This document shows, piece by piece, positions 1 through 8,722 of a stretch of 64,000 nt of DNA. This stretch comes from Caballeronia cordobensis (GTDB lineage Bacteria > Pseudomonadota > Gammaproteobacteria > Burkholderiales > Burkholderiaceae), in NCBI RefSeq assembly GCF_001544575.2, contig NZ_FCNY02000003.1, forward strand, positions 62,001-126,000. The letters are read 5' to 3'. The notes under the pieces are model-generated. The model did no database searches, had not been told where the DNA came from, and saw only the letters and a list, made by a program, of their open reading frames with translations. Both the position numbers and the translations under genes were made by a program. Each line of letters opens with the position of its first letter. Within the stretch, counting starts at the first letter, position 1.

Positions 1-1
1 C

Positions 2-505
2 TCGAAGGACGGCGACAGCACGAAACCCGCGTTCTCCCGCTATCCACTGGCTTTCACGCGCGTATCGTCGGACTTCTCGCTGCGACGGCTCGATCCGGTC
101 ACGCATCGCTGGCAGAGTCACGACGGCGTCGATCTCGCCGCGCCCAGCGGCACGCCCGTGCACGCGACGGCGCAGGGCACGGTGACCTTCGTCGGCAGGC
201 AGACGGGCTACGGCAAGGTGGTCATGCTCGAAAACCCGCCGCCTTATTCGACCGTGTACGCGCATCTGTCGCGTTTCGCGAAGGGCATCCGCAATGGCGA
301 CACGGTGAAGCGCGGCCAGGTGATCGGCTATGTCGGCGAGACCGGCTGGGCGACGGGGCCGCATCTGCACTACGAAGTCCGTATCGGCGACATCGCGATG
401 GACCCGCTCACGGTCGAATTGCCCGGCGACGATCGTCTGCACGGCGAGGAACGCCGGCGCTTCGCCAAGGAAGCGGAAAGTCTGAGCGCCGAACTCGCCG
501 GTTGA
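2..505 (+). CDS. M23 family metallopeptidase, 3' part
   Basis: The gene enters from the left edge; the frame is open from base 2 to a TGA at 503-505, so only the C-terminal ~167 residues are seen. They form a LytM/M23 peptidase domain. The first zinc-ligand motif HxxxD is visible (SHDGVDLAAPSGTPV, encoded near 118-160), followed by the HLHYE motif near 361-375. Such enzymes cut peptide cross-links in murein or act as amidase activators in the periplasm. The N-terminal part (signal peptide, any LysM or coiled coil) lies outside, so the subfamily cannot be named. A GTG at 158 is internal to the domain and is not the start. Confidence 0.9.
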   Translation, partial: SKDGDSTKPAFSRYPLAFTRVSSDFSLRRLDPVTHRWQSHDGVDLAAPSGTPVHATAQGTVTFVGRQTGYGKVVMLENPPPYSTVYAHLSRFAKGIRNGDTVKRGQVIGYVGETGWATGPHLHYEVRIGDIAMDPLTVELPGDDRLHGEERRRFAKEAESLSAELAG

Positions 506-518
506 AGCCTCACGCGTG

Positions 519-1664
519 TCAGGCGACGAGCCCGACCGCCTCGCGCTCGGCCGCCGAAACCCAGCGGCGCTTGCCCGCGCGCTTCGCTTCGTAGAGCGCG
601 TTGTCCGCGTCGCGCAGGACGCCGTCGAGTTCGTCGTGATGATGGCCGAACATCGCAATGCCAATGCTCACGCCGATTTCGAGCGGCGCGGCGCCATCGG
701 GTTGAAACGGCTTCGCGAGTTCGTGCACGATCAGGTCCGCGAGCACGAGCGGATCGGCGTGCGGCGGCGTGACGATCACGAATTCGTCGCCGCCGAGGCG
801 CGCGACCAGCGAACCCTCGCCCGACAGATGCCGCAAGCGCCGCGCGACCAGCGCGAGCAGCGTGTCGCCGACTTCGTGGCCGTGGGCATCGTTGACGGCC
901 TTGAAGCCGTCGAGGTCGAGATAAAGCAGCGCGGCGTGGACCGGCGCGCGTGAACGCACGGCCTGAAACAGACCCGCGCGGTTGAGCAGGCCGGTCAGCT
1001 CGTCGTGGCGCGCGCGGCGGTCGTTTTCCTGTTCGGCTTTCATCGTCGAGACGAGCATGCCGTTCAGGCGCCACGCGGCGGCGCTCATCGCGAAAAGATA
1101 AAAGGGAATCTGCAGCAGCGTGAGCCAGAGCGTCGGCTCGTCGGCCAGTATCGCGCCGAGGCAGCACGGTCCGAGCGACAGAAAGATCATCACCGCGACG
1201 AGACGCGGCGCGCCGAAATTGCGGAAGCAGATGCCGCCGACCATCGCGGCCGCCGAAAGAAAGGAGAGCGTCGCCGCGACCCAGTCGCCGGACAGCACCG
1301 AAACGAGCGCGCCGTATCCGACCGTTGCGCCCCAAAGCGGCGCGAGCAGCACGTAGGCATCCGTCAACGTGGACTTGCGCTCGCGGGCGCGGCGGCGCGC
1401 CACGACCAGCACGAAAAGCCGCGCGAGACATACGGCGATTTCGAGCGCGAGCCAGATGTGGAAGGCCGTCGTCGGATGCCGCCGAGCCAGCACCCATGCG
1501 ACGGCGACCGTGTTCAGTACGCCGCCCGCGAAGATCGGCAGCGTGCCGAACAGGCTGCCGACCAGGGCGACGCGGATCGCGCGGGGGATATCGGCGCCCG
1601 CGTGCAGCAACCACGTCGCCGCACGTCCGCGCGGCAGGGTGAACACCTCAGTTTGATGATCCAT
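519..1664 (-). CDS. Membrane-anchored GGDEF diguanylate cyclase
   Basis: 381 residues from an ATG at 1664. The frame stays open further upstream, but that stretch lacks protein-like character and the hydrophobic domain starts just after this ATG. Residues ~30-200 hold about six membrane segments; residues ~215-375 are a GGDEF domain with an intact GGDEF signature at 291-295 and the preceding DELTGLLNR and LYLDLDGFK motifs. It should make cyclic-di-GMP from two GTP at the inner membrane. The product-inhibition I-site (RxxD five residues before GGDEF) is absent: those positions read GEGS, so feedback inhibition is probably lost. No recognised sensor domain; the membrane part may sense an unknown signal. 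It stands alone, convergent with the M23 gene. Confidence 0.92.
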   Translation of the reverse strand: MDHQTEVFTLPRGRAATWLLHAGADIPRAIRVALVGSLFGTLPIFAGGVLNTVAVAWVLARRHPTTAFHIWLALEIAVCLARLFVLVVARRRARERKSTLTDAYVLLAPLWGATVGYGALVSVLSGDWVAATLSFLSAAAMVGGICFRNFGAPRLVAVMIFLSLGPCCLGAILADEPTLWLTLLQIPFYLFAMSAAAWRLNGMLVSTMKAEQENDRRARHDELTGLLNRAGLFQAVRSRAPVHAALLYLDLDGFKAVNDAHGHEVGDTLLALVARRLRHLSGEGSLVARLGGDEFVIVTPPHADPLVLADLIVHELAKPFQPDGAAPLEIGVSIGIAMFGHHHDELDGVLRDADNALYEAKRAGKRRWVSAAEREAVGLVA

Positions 1665-1987
1665 GTTGGCTTTGAGCGGCGGCCCGGCGATGGCTGAAAC
1701 CTTTCGGTAAAAGCCGGGCCTCACTTCGGATAACGGTCGTGCGCATCCGAACTTTAGCCGCGCTCCTCGAAGCACGTTTGCGGTGCAATCGGCATCGCAT
1801 ACGCGATAAAAAATATTCATCCCGAGGCCGTTCTTGACATTTTGTCCGCTTCCCGGACTCCCGCAGCCCGCCGGGATATCGGCAAAAAAGTCCTTAGTCT
1901 TACAACCTGCTAACATGTAGGGCTGCTGTTGAGAATGATTCGTGTTTACGCTAGCTTTCCGACTCCAACGAAAGTGGAGCAGGATTT
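1665..1987. promoter_or_regulatory. Divergent intergenic region with Fur-type promoter for the sigma gene
   Basis: The 323-base gap between the divergent cyclase and sigma-factor genes. On the plus strand a sigma-70-like promoter can be read: TTGAGA (1929-1934), a 17-base spacer and TAGCTT (1952-1957). A Fur-box-like stretch at 1931-1949 matches the classical 19-base box at 11 of 19 positions by hand alignment, with GAnAATGAT intact, and overlaps the -35 region and spacer. This fits Fur repression of an iron-starvation sigma gene. An AGGA ribosome site lies at 1981-1984. Nothing else recognisable was seen in 1665-1925. Confidence 0.55.
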
Positions 1988-2665
1988 ATGGCTTACATGC
2001 GTATCCAGCCGGCATCGTCGAAACGATCACCGACCTCGCCATTGCCTTCGAATCTGTCTCTCGACGCGTACTGGGACGAAGAGCACCCCATCGCGCGCGT
2101 CGAACCGCGGCCGCCTTCGCCGCCGACTTTGCTCGATCTCGCCATCGCCAACCGGCAGATGCTCGTGAACATGGCGCGCGGCGTCGTCGGTTGCGCGAGC
2201 CGGGCCGAGGACGTGGTGCACGACGTCTTCGTCAATCTCATCGACTTGCCGCAGCAGGACGCGGTGCGTCAGCCGATGGGCTATATCGCGCGCATGGTGC
2301 GCAATGCGTCGATCGATGCGTGCCGGCGGCAGAGCCTCGAAAACATCTATCGCGCGGACGAGGAGGACGGCCTCGACGTGCCCTCGCAGGAGCTCACGCC
2401 CGAAGCGCGTGCGCAGGCGCGCGACACGCTGCGCCGCGTCTGCGATGCGCTCGCGCAGTTGCCCGACCGCAGCCGCACGGCGTTCGAGATGGTGCGTCTG
2501 CGCGAAGAGACGCTGCAAAGCACGGCGCGCGCGTTAAACGTTTCACAGACGCTCGTCCATTTCATGGTGCGCGACGCACAGCAGCATTGCGCCGATTGCC
2601 TCGACGCCTGCGAGCGCAATGCCGAATGTCCCGAGTTCGTCGGCGGGCGCGCGCGGCGGCGGTAA
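1988..2665 (+). CDS. orbS: Iron-starvation ECF sigma factor, OrbS/MbaS-like
   Basis: 225 residues, ATG at 1988 preceded by AGGA. Sigma-70 region 2 covers ~50-115 (AEDVVHDVFVNL, then the GYIARMVRNASID helix); region 4 covers ~145-200. No anti-sigma gene follows, as is usual for PvdS/OrbS-type iron-starvation sigma factors, which are controlled by Fur on their own promoter. Its position directly before mbtH, a SyrP-like dioxygenase and a siderophore ABC importer is the order of the ornibactin and malleobactin loci. The C-terminal tail carries four cysteines (C201, C204, C208, C214), which could sense iron or redox state (inference). It probably directs RNA polymerase to the promoter overlapping its stop codon. 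Confidence 0.85.
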   Translation: MAYMRIQPASSKRSPTSPLPSNLSLDAYWDEEHPIARVEPRPPSPPTLLDLAIANRQMLVNMARGVVGCASRAEDVVHDVFVNLIDLPQQDAVRQPMGYIARMVRNASIDACRRQSLENIYRADEEDGLDVPSQELTPEARAQARDTLRRVCDALAQLPDRSRTAFEMVRLREETLQSTARALNVSQTLVHFMVRDAQQHCADCLDACERNAECPEFVGGRARRR

Positions 2666-2687
2666 AAATGCGGCGTGCCCGCACGTC
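2663..2687 (+). promoter_or_regulatory. Iron-starvation sigma promoter before mbtH
   Basis: TAAA (2663-2666) and CGTC (2684-2687) are separated by exactly 17 bases. This is the -35/-10 pair I recall for OrbS-dependent promoters in Burkholderia. The -35 element overlaps the TAA stop of the sigma gene, and the -10 lies 39 bases before the mbtH ATG. The sigma factor would thus drive its downstream operon from a promoter inside its own 3' end. Confidence 0.65.
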
Positions 2688-2725
2688 TAGTCGATATAGG
2701 CCATTTCGTTGAGAGAGACATCACC

Positions 2726-2971
2726 ATGACGCAACAGCAGAATCCCGCAGCGGACGATCTCGTCTACACGGTCGTCGTCAACGACGAAGAGCAGTACTCC
2801 ATCTGGCCGACGTTCCGCGAAGTGCCGCCGGGCTGGCGCGAAGCCGGCAAGCGCGGCGCGAAGGCGGACTGTCTTGCGTTCATCGAAAGCGCATGGACGG
2901 ACATGCGCCCCGCGAGCCTGCGCCGCCACATGGACGAAATCGCGGCGCAAGCGCGCACGAGTCTGAACTGA
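2726..2971 (+). CDS. orbH: MbtH-like NRPS accessory protein
   Basis: 81 residues from the ATG at 2726, which has a GAGAGAG ribosome site at 2711. An in-frame GTG at 2675 is rejected because it would lie inside the iron-starvation promoter. The MbtH signature is complete: [14 protein letters not shown], then W and TDMRP near the end. MbtH proteins bind and activate adenylation domains of non-ribosomal peptide synthetases. It is first in the sigma-driven operon and overlaps the next gene by one base (TGATG). No synthetase is present in the window, so its partner must lie elsewhere or be lost. Confidence 0.93.
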   Translation: MTQQQNPAADDLVYTVVVNDEEQYSIWPTFREVPPGWREAGKRGAKADCLAFIESAWTDMRPASLRRHMDEIAAQARTSLN

Positions 2972-3975
2972 TGAGCGAGCTCACCGCTACGAAAGCCGCG
3001 CCCGAACTCGCCGATCTGCGCATCGAGCCGGGCTTGCCGGTGGTCGTGTCGCCGCGGGCGGATACCGGCATCACGCTCGACGAGGCCGCGCCGCACCTGC
3101 GCGCGATCGTCGCCGAATCGCTCGAACGCGCGGGCGGCGTGCGCTTCACCGGCTTTCGCGTCGAATCGATCGAAGCGTTCCAGCGCTTCGCCGCATCGTT
3201 CGGCGATCCGCTGATCGGCTACGAGTTCGCCTCGACACCGCGCAGCCAGGTCGAAGGCGCGGTGTACACCTCGACGGAATATCCGCCGCACCGCTCGATT
3301 CCACTGCACAACGAGCAGTCGTACACGCGCGAATGGCCGATGCGCATCTGGTTCCACTGCGCGCTCGCGGCGCGCTCGGGCGGCGCGACGCCGATCGCCG
3401 ACAGCCGCGCGGTGTATCGCGCGCTCGATCCGGCGCTCGTCGAACGCTTCGCGAAACGCGAGCTGCTGTATGTGCGCAACTTCGGCCAGGGGCTCGACCT
3501 GCCGTGGCAGAACGCCTTCGGCACGGACGATCCGCGCGAAGTGGAGCGCATCTGCGCGGCGCGCGGCATTGCCTGCGCATGGCGCGACAGCGACGACGGC
3601 GAACTGCTGCTGCGCACCGAAGAGCGCTGTCAGGCGGTCGCGCGTCATCCGCGCACGGGCGATCATGTCTGGTTCAACCAGGCGAATCTTTTTCATCTTT
3701 CGACGCTCGACGAGGACATGCAGGAAGCGCTCATCGACGCCGTTGGCCTGGACAACGTGCCGCGCAACGTCTTTTACGGCGACGGCGCGCCGCTCGAAGC
3801 CGATGCGCTCGCGGAAATCCGCGCGGTGCTCGATGCTCAGCGCATCGCGTTTCCGTGGCTCAGCGGCGACGTCCTGATGCTCGACAACATGCTGACGGCG
3901 CACGCGCGCGATCCGTTCGAGGGACCGCGCAAGGTCGTCGTCGCGATGGCGCAAAGTTACCGCGAGGCGCGATGA
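2971..3975 (+). CDS. orbG: TauD/SyrP-like Fe(II)/2-oxoglutarate dioxygenase
   Basis: 334 residues, ATG at 2971 sharing one base with the mbtH stop. Iron ligands are H113 and E115 (LHNEQSY, an HxE variant of the facial triad) and H311; R320 in the DPFEGPRK stretch should hold 2-oxoglutarate. In ornibactin and malleobactin loci the equivalent enzyme is believed to beta-hydroxylate a peptidyl aspartate, creating an iron ligand. Its place between mbtH and the importer ATPase supports that role here. It ends in an ATGA overlap with the ATPase gene. A taurine-type catabolic role is unlikely in this setting. Confidence 0.85.
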   Translation: MSELTATKAAPELADLRIEPGLPVVVSPRADTGITLDEAAPHLRAIVAESLERAGGVRFTGFRVESIEAFQRFAASFGDPLIGYEFASTPRSQVEGAVYTSTEYPPHRSIPLHNEQSYTREWPMRIWFHCALAARSGGATPIADSRAVYRALDPALVERFAKRELLYVRNFGQGLDLPWQNAFGTDDPREVERICAARGIACAWRDSDDGELLLRTEERCQAVARHPRTGDHVWFNQANLFHLSTLDEDMQEALIDAVGLDNVPRNVFYGDGAPLEADALAEIRAVLDAQRIAFPWLSGDVLMLDNMLTAHARDPFEGPRKVVVAMAQSYREAR

Positions 3976-4787
3976 CCTTGCGCACGGCGCTTCAGGCGCG
4001 TTCCTTGACCGTGGGTTATCGCGACGATGTCGTGCTGGAGAACCTCGATATCGACATCGCCGCCGGGCGCGTCACCGCGTTGTGCGGGCCGAACGGCTGC
4101 GGCAAGAGCACGCTTTTGCGCGCGCTCGCCGGTTTGCAGCCGGCGCGCGCGGGTCGCATCGACGTGAACGGCCAGCCGCTCGCGTCGATGCGCCGCCGCG
4201 CGCTCGCCCGCACGCTCACGATGCTCGCGCAGTTCAACCAGATTCCCGCGGGCCTCACGGTCCGCGAGCTCGTTGCGTACGGGCGCTATGCGCACGGCGG
4301 CTGGCTGCGCGGCCTCACGCGCGCGGATCACGCCGCGATCGATGCGGCGCTCGCGGCGAGCGGTCTCATCGACGACGCCGCGCGCGATGTCGCCGCGCTC
4401 TCGGGCGGCGAGCGCCAGCGCGCGTGGATCGCGATGGCGCTGGCGCAGGAAGCGCCCATCGTGCTGCTCGACGAGCCGACCACGTATCTCGACATCCATC
4501 ATCAACTCGACATCCTGCACGAGCTGCGGCGGCTGAACCGCGAGCGCGGGCTCACGATCGTCTGGGTGCTGCACGACCTGAATCAGGCGGCCGCATTCTC
4601 CGACGAGATCGTGCTGATGCGCGCGGGGCGCATCGTCGCGCAAGGCACGCCCGAAGCGATGATCGACCCGCGTCATTTGCAGGAGACCTTCGGCGTGCGC
4701 ATGCTGCGCGTCACGCATCCCCAGACCGGCGCGCCGATGTGCGTGCCCGCTTACGAAGGCGTCGGGCAAACGACGAAAGCCGCATGA
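3972..4787 (+). CDS. orbC: Siderophore ABC importer ATPase (FhuC/FepC-like)
   Basis: 271 residues from an ATG at 3972 that overlaps the previous stop (ATGA). The frame is open far upstream, but that part is the shadow of the dioxygenase gene. Walker A GPNGCGKST, signature LSGGERQ, Walker B IVLLDEPT and the H-loop VLHD are all intact. It matches the iron-siderophore/vitamin B12 ATPase class and would energise the fused permease encoded next. Its own stop overlaps the ATG of a 33-codon frame rather than the permease start. Confidence 0.93.
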   Translation: MTLRTALQARSLTVGYRDDVVLENLDIDIAAGRVTALCGPNGCGKSTLLRALAGLQPARAGRIDVNGQPLASMRRRALARTLTMLAQFNQIPAGLTVRELVAYGRYAHGGWLRGLTRADHAAIDAALAASGLIDDAARDVAALSGGERQRAWIAMALAQEAPIVLLDEPTTYLDIHHQLDILHELRRLNRERGLTIVWVLHDLNQAAAFSDEIVLMRAGRIVAQGTPEAMIDPRHLQETFGVRMLRVTHPQTGAPMCVPAYEGVGQTTKAA

Positions 4788-4885
4788 CCACGCTCGCCAC
4801 TCGCCGCCGTTTGCATCGATCGGCATTCTTCTGGGAGCGCGTTTGCGCGTTGCTCGCCCTGATCGCGGGGCGCGCACGGACATGA
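4784..4885 (+). CDS. Putative 33-residue protein coupled between ATPase and permease
   Basis: A 33-codon frame fills the gap between the ATPase and permease genes. Its ATG (4784) overlaps the ATPase stop as ATGA, and its TGA (4883-4885) overlaps the permease ATG (4882), again as ATGA. The product starts MTTLATRRRLHRS and has a short hydrophobic run near its end (VCALLALIAG). Double overlap of this kind is what a translationally coupled gene shows. It may be a real small protein, a coupling leader, or the remnant of an older permease N-terminus. No family recognised. Confidence 0.35.
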   Translation: MTTLATRRRLHRSAFFWERVCALLALIAGRART

Positions 4886-6960
4886 CGACGCTCGTTTCGC
4901 ACCATCCCGTGACGGCAAGCAATCGCGTCGGCGCGATCGCGCTCGCGTTGATCGCATCGATCGTCGCGTTGACCGCGCTGCGGCTCGGGCCGGACGTGCG
5001 CGCGTGGCTCGATGCGCCCTCGGGCAGCGATGCCGCCCAGCTCGCGCACGTCTTCCTCTTCGAACTGAACGCGCCGCGCGTGGCGGCGGCGCTCGTCGCG
5101 GGCGGCTGTCTCGCGGTCGCGGGCGCGCTGTTTCAGGCGTTGACGCGCAATCCGCTCGCCGCGCCCGATCTGCTCGGCATCACGGGCGGCGCGCAACTGG
5201 GGTTGATGGCCGCGATGATCGCGCCGGAACTCGTCGGACCGGCTTCCGTGCCGCTGCTCTTCGTGTGCGGACTGGCGGCGGCGGGCTGCGTCGCGGCCGC
5301 GGCGGGCGGCTGGCGCGCGACGCCGTTGCGCCTCGTGCTCGCGGGCAGCGTATGCATGCTGCTGTTTTCCGCCGTCACGACGCTGCTGCTGGCGTTCTTC
5401 GAGCAGACGGTCGTCGGCGCGTCGCTGTGGGCGAGCGGCAGCCTGTATCAGCCGGGCGCGTCGGGGCTCATGTCCGCGCTCGCGTGGCTCGCGCTGCCGC
5501 TCGCGGCGCTGCCTTTCGTGATGCGCCCGCTCGATCCGCTCGCGCTCGGCGACGATGCCGCCGCCGCCGCGGGCGTGAACGTCGATGCGACGCGTCTTTT
5601 CGCGATGACCGTCGCGGTGGGTTTCGCGAGCGTCGCGGTGGCGATCGCGGGGCCGCTGTCGTATGTCGGGCTGATCGCGCCGAATCTGCTGCGGCATCTG
5701 CGCGGCGCGAAGGCGTCGAAGCTGGCGGCGCTCGTGCCGCTGTCCGCGCTCGCGGGCGGCGCGCTCGTGCTCGCCACCGACAGCGCCGTGCTCGCGCTCG
5801 ATCTCGATTCGACCTTGTCGACGGGCGTCGCCATCGCCTTCGTCGGCACGCCGCTGATGCTCGCGATGATCCGCAGCGGCGCGGCGTGGTCCGGCGTCCT
5901 GCACGGGGGCCAGGCGGCGGAGTCGGCGAAGCGGGGCATGCGCGCGGTGCGCGCGTTGTCGGCGCTGCCGTGGCCGGCGCTCGCCGCGGTGCTGCTGGCA
6001 ATCGGCTGCGCGGTGGTCGTGCTCGGCGCGTCCCTCGGTCCGACGATGCTCGGGCCCGCGCGCTGGATCGATGCGCTCGCGCATCGCGACGACATCGCCC
6101 GCATGCTGCTCGAACTGCGCGTGCCGCGTCTCGTGTGCGCGCTTCTGGCGGGCGCAATGCTCGCGGCGAGCGGCGTCTTGATGCAGAGCATCGTGCGCAA
6201 TCCGCTCGCCGGACCGGAAGTGCTCGGCGTGACGCAGGGCGCGGGACTCGCGACGCTCGCCGCGCTCATGCTCTGGCCGCTTGCCGGGCATCTGTCGCTC
6301 GCGGCGGCGGCGCTCGTTGGCGGCGGCGCGACGCTCGCCGTCACGCTGTCGCTGAACCGGCGGCATCAATACGCGCCGCTCGCGGTGGCGTTGACGGGCA
6401 TCGTCATCGGCACCTTGTGCACGACGCTCGCGCAGTGGCTCATCACGCAGCAAAGCGTGCAGCCGGCGCGCTTCGTCGTGTGGCTCGTCGGCGGCACGTA
6501 CGGGCGAAGCTGGGGCGAGGTCGCGACGATCCTGCCGTGGTGCGTGCTCGCGCTGCCGGTCCTGGCGCTGCTTGCGCGTCCGCTCGATCTGCTTGCGCTC
6601 GGCGACGAGCAGGCGCGCGCGCTCGGCCTGCCGATCGCATTCTTGCGCCCGCTCGTGCTGACGATCGCGACGCTGGCCGCGTGCGCGGCAGTGGCGGCGG
6701 TGGGGCCGGTCGGCTTCATCGGCCTGATGGCGCCGCATCTCGCCACGATGCTCGGCGCGCGCACGCACGGCACGCGGCTCTGGCTCGCGGCGTTGCTGGG
6801 CGCGCTGGTGCTCGCCGCCGCCGATCTCGCCGCGCGCACCTTGCTCGCGCCGCGCGAGATTCCGGCGGGCGTGCTGACCGCGCTGATCGGCGCGCCGTAC
6901 ATGCTTGCGCTGCTCGTCATGCAAACGCGGCGCGACAGGGCGCGAGGCCGCGTGCGATGA
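4882..6960 (+). CDS. orbD: Fused siderophore ABC importer permease (FhuB-like)
   Basis: 692 residues from the ATG at 4882 (ATGA overlap with the small frame). A GTG at 4843 is possible but lacks the coupling. The protein is two BtuC/FecCD permease units in tandem, ~1-340 and ~345-692, each with about ten membrane helices and the family motifs (LTRNPLAAPDLLGITGGAQ and VRNPLAGPEVLGVTQGAG at equivalent places; GPLSYVGLIAPNLLRHL and GPVGFIGLMAPHLA). A fused permease is characteristic of FhuB-type hydroxamate importers. It overlaps the FhuF-like gene by ATGA. Confidence 0.93.
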   Translation: MTTLVSHHPVTASNRVGAIALALIASIVALTALRLGPDVRAWLDAPSGSDAAQLAHVFLFELNAPRVAAALVAGGCLAVAGALFQALTRNPLAAPDLLGITGGAQLGLMAAMIAPELVGPASVPLLFVCGLAAAGCVAAAAGGWRATPLRLVLAGSVCMLLFSAVTTLLLAFFEQTVVGASLWASGSLYQPGASGLMSALAWLALPLAALPFVMRPLDPLALGDDAAAAAGVNVDATRLFAMTVAVGFASVAVAIAGPLSYVGLIAPNLLRHLRGAKASKLAALVPLSALAGGALVLATDSAVLALDLDSTLSTGVAIAFVGTPLMLAMIRSGAAWSGVLHGGQAAESAKRGMRAVRALSALPWPALAAVLLAIGCAVVVLGASLGPTMLGPARWIDALAHRDDIARMLLELRVPRLVCALLAGAMLAASGVLMQSIVRNPLAGPEVLGVTQGAGLATLAALMLWPLAGHLSLAAAALVGGGATLAVTLSLNRRHQYAPLAVALTGIVIGTLCTTLAQWLITQQSVQPARFVVWLVGGTYGRSWGEVATILPWCVLALPVLALLARPLDLLALGDEQARALGLPIAFLRPLVLTIATLAACAAVAAVGPVGFIGLMAPHLATMLGARTHGTRLWLAALLGALVLAAADLAARTLLAPREIPAGVLTALIGAPYMLALLVMQTRRDRARGRVR

Positions 6961-7712
6961 AGCCGCCTGCGCGCCGCTTCGCCGATTTCGCGCCGCCCGC
7001 GCTTGCACCGTATCTGCAAGACGTATGGCTCGGCGTGCCTGACGACGGCGCGGCGCGCATTCCTTTGACATCGCTCGCCGGCCATCGCGACGCCATGCTC
7101 GCCGCGATGACCGCGCTCTACGGCGGCGATGCGCAGCTTCACGCGCGCGCGCTGCTGTCGCAATGGAGCAAGTATTACTTTGGCCTTGCCGCGCCCGCAG
7201 GCGTGGCGGCGGCGCGGCTGCTCGGGCGCCCTTTGGATATGGCGCCGGAGCGCACGTTCGTCGTGCTGAAGGAGGGCATGCCGGCCGCGCTGCATTTCGA
7301 TGCCGGCGCGCTGCAGCCCGTCGATGCCGCGCCCGAGCGCCGTTATGAAAGCCTCATCGCGCATCTGGAGAGTGTCATCGGCACGATTGCGGGCATGGCG
7401 AAGATCGCGCCGCGCGTGCTGTGGAGCAACGCGGGCAATCTGCTCGACTATCTGCTCGCGAACTGCCCCTCGATCCTGAACGATGCCGACCAGGACGCCG
7501 AATGGCTGTTCCGTTCCGACGATGCCAATCCGCTGCGCACGCCGATACGCGACACGACGCCGCGTTCGCCGCTGCTGCCCAACCCGTTCCGCGCGCGCCG
7601 CGTGTGCTGCGTGCGCTATGAGATTCCTGGAGAGACGCAACTGTGCGCAAGCTGCCCGCTGCTGTTGACGATGCGCGACGACGAACTCGCGTTGCAGGAC
7701 GCCATCCGCTGA
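6957..7712 (+). CDS. FhuF-like ferric siderophore reductase
   Basis: 251 residues, ATG at 6957 in an ATGA overlap with the permease. The C-terminus has the FhuF-type [2Fe-2S] cysteine set C217-C218-x11-C230-x2-C233 ([18 protein letters not shown]). The N-terminal part matches the helical FhuF/siderophore-interacting fold. Such proteins release iron by reducing the ferric hydroxamate in the cytoplasm. Placement within the importer operon supports this. Its last 70 bases overlap the binding-protein gene in another frame. Confidence 0.85.
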   Translation: MKPPARRFADFAPPALAPYLQDVWLGVPDDGAARIPLTSLAGHRDAMLAAMTALYGGDAQLHARALLSQWSKYYFGLAAPAGVAAARLLGRPLDMAPERTFVVLKEGMPAALHFDAGALQPVDAAPERRYESLIAHLESVIGTIAGMAKIAPRVLWSNAGNLLDYLLANCPSILNDADQDAEWLFRSDDANPLRTPIRDTTPRSPLLPNPFRARRVCCVRYEIPGETQLCASCPLLLTMRDDELALQDAIR

Positions 7713-8662
7713 TCGCGCTCGCCGCGTGTTTGTGTCTCGCGTTGACGTGTCGCGCGGCGCTTGCCTGCGCGCCGCTCGCCGGCAATCCGACCGTCTCGCA
7801 ATTCAGCAAGACCGTGCCCGCGCATCCGAAGCGCATCGTCGTGCTGGAGTTCATGTTCGCGGAGGACGTGGCCGCGCTCGACCTGACGCCCGTCGGCGTG
7901 GTCGATCCGGCGTACTACGACGGCTGGATCGGCTACGACAGCGCGCGCTTCAAGGGCGTGCCGACCGTCGGCACGCGTCAGGAGCCGAGCCTGGAGGCGA
8001 TTGCATCGACGCGGCCGGATCTGATCATCGGCGTGGGGTATCGGCATGCGCCGATTTTCGCGGCGCTCGACCGCATTGCGCCGACCGTGCTGTTTCAGTT
8101 CAGCCCCGACGTCGAGAACGGCAGCGGCGACGGCGCGCGCACGCAGCTCGACTGGACCCGTAGCATCTTTCACACGATCGCCTGCATGACCGGGCGCGAG
8201 CAGGAGGCGCGCGAGGCCGACGCGAAACTCGATGCGGGCCTCGCTCGCGACGCCGCGCGCCTGAAAGAAGCGGGCCTGTCGGGCACGCGCTTCGCGCTCT
8301 TGCAGGATCTCGGCTTGCCGGATCGTTACTGGGCGTACACGGGCAACAGCACGGCGGCGGGCGTCGCGCGCGCGCTCGGCGTGAAGCTCTGGCCGGAAAA
8401 GCCGACGCGCGAAGGCACGGTGTATCTGAATTCAGCGGACTTTCTGAAGCGCCAGGATGTGGCGGTGCTGTTCGTGACGACGTCCGCTGCGGCGACCTCC
8501 GTCGATGCGACGCTCGATTCGCCGGTCTGGCGTTTCGTGCCCGCGAAAAAGGACAAGCGCGTGACGCTCGTCGAGCCGAATATCTGGGGATTCGGCGGGC
8601 CGATGTCGGCATTGAAGCTGGGCAACGTGATCACGGAGAAGCTGTTGAGCTTGCCGCGGTGA
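7643..8662 (+). CDS. orbB: Periplasmic siderophore-binding protein (FecB/FhuD type)
   Basis: 339 residues. The only plausible start before the signal peptide is the GTG at 7643, preceded by GGAGAG at 7629, so the gene overlaps the reductase gene by 70 bases. A basic stretch and hydrophobic core ([13 protein letters not shown]) form a Sec signal, probably cut near AALA. The mature part is a class III iron-siderophore binding fold (PKRIVVLEF, then the RPDLIIGVG strand). It should deliver the ferric siderophore to the fused permease. The nearby cysteines could also make it a lipoprotein. Confidence 0.88.
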   Translation: MRKLPAAVDDARRRTRVAGRHPLIALAACLCLALTCRAALACAPLAGNPTVSQFSKTVPAHPKRIVVLEFMFAEDVAALDLTPVGVVDPAYYDGWIGYDSARFKGVPTVGTRQEPSLEAIASTRPDLIIGVGYRHAPIFAALDRIAPTVLFQFSPDVENGSGDGARTQLDWTRSIFHTIACMTGREQEAREADAKLDAGLARDAARLKEAGLSGTRFALLQDLGLPDRYWAYTGNSTAAGVARALGVKLWPEKPTREGTVYLNSADFLKRQDVAVLFVTTSAAATSVDATLDSPVWRFVPAKKDKRVTLVEPNIWGFGGPMSALKLGNVITEKLLSLPR

Positions 8663-8722
8663 GGCGCGAGTGGCATGTTGGCGCTATTGGAGCCGATTCG
8701 ACGCGCCCGACGAGCCTAGCCG

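Noticed and set aside
2675..2725. GTG-initiated N-terminal extension of the MbtH protein
   Set aside because: It would fall inside the iron-starvation promoter and has no ribosome site, whereas the ATG at 2726 has one and fits MbtH length.
7643..7712. Possible frameshift joining the FhuF-like and binding-protein genes
   Set aside because: The reductase has its complete cysteine motif and own stop, and the binding protein has a GTG start with a ribosome site and signal peptide; a 70-base overlap is enough explanation.
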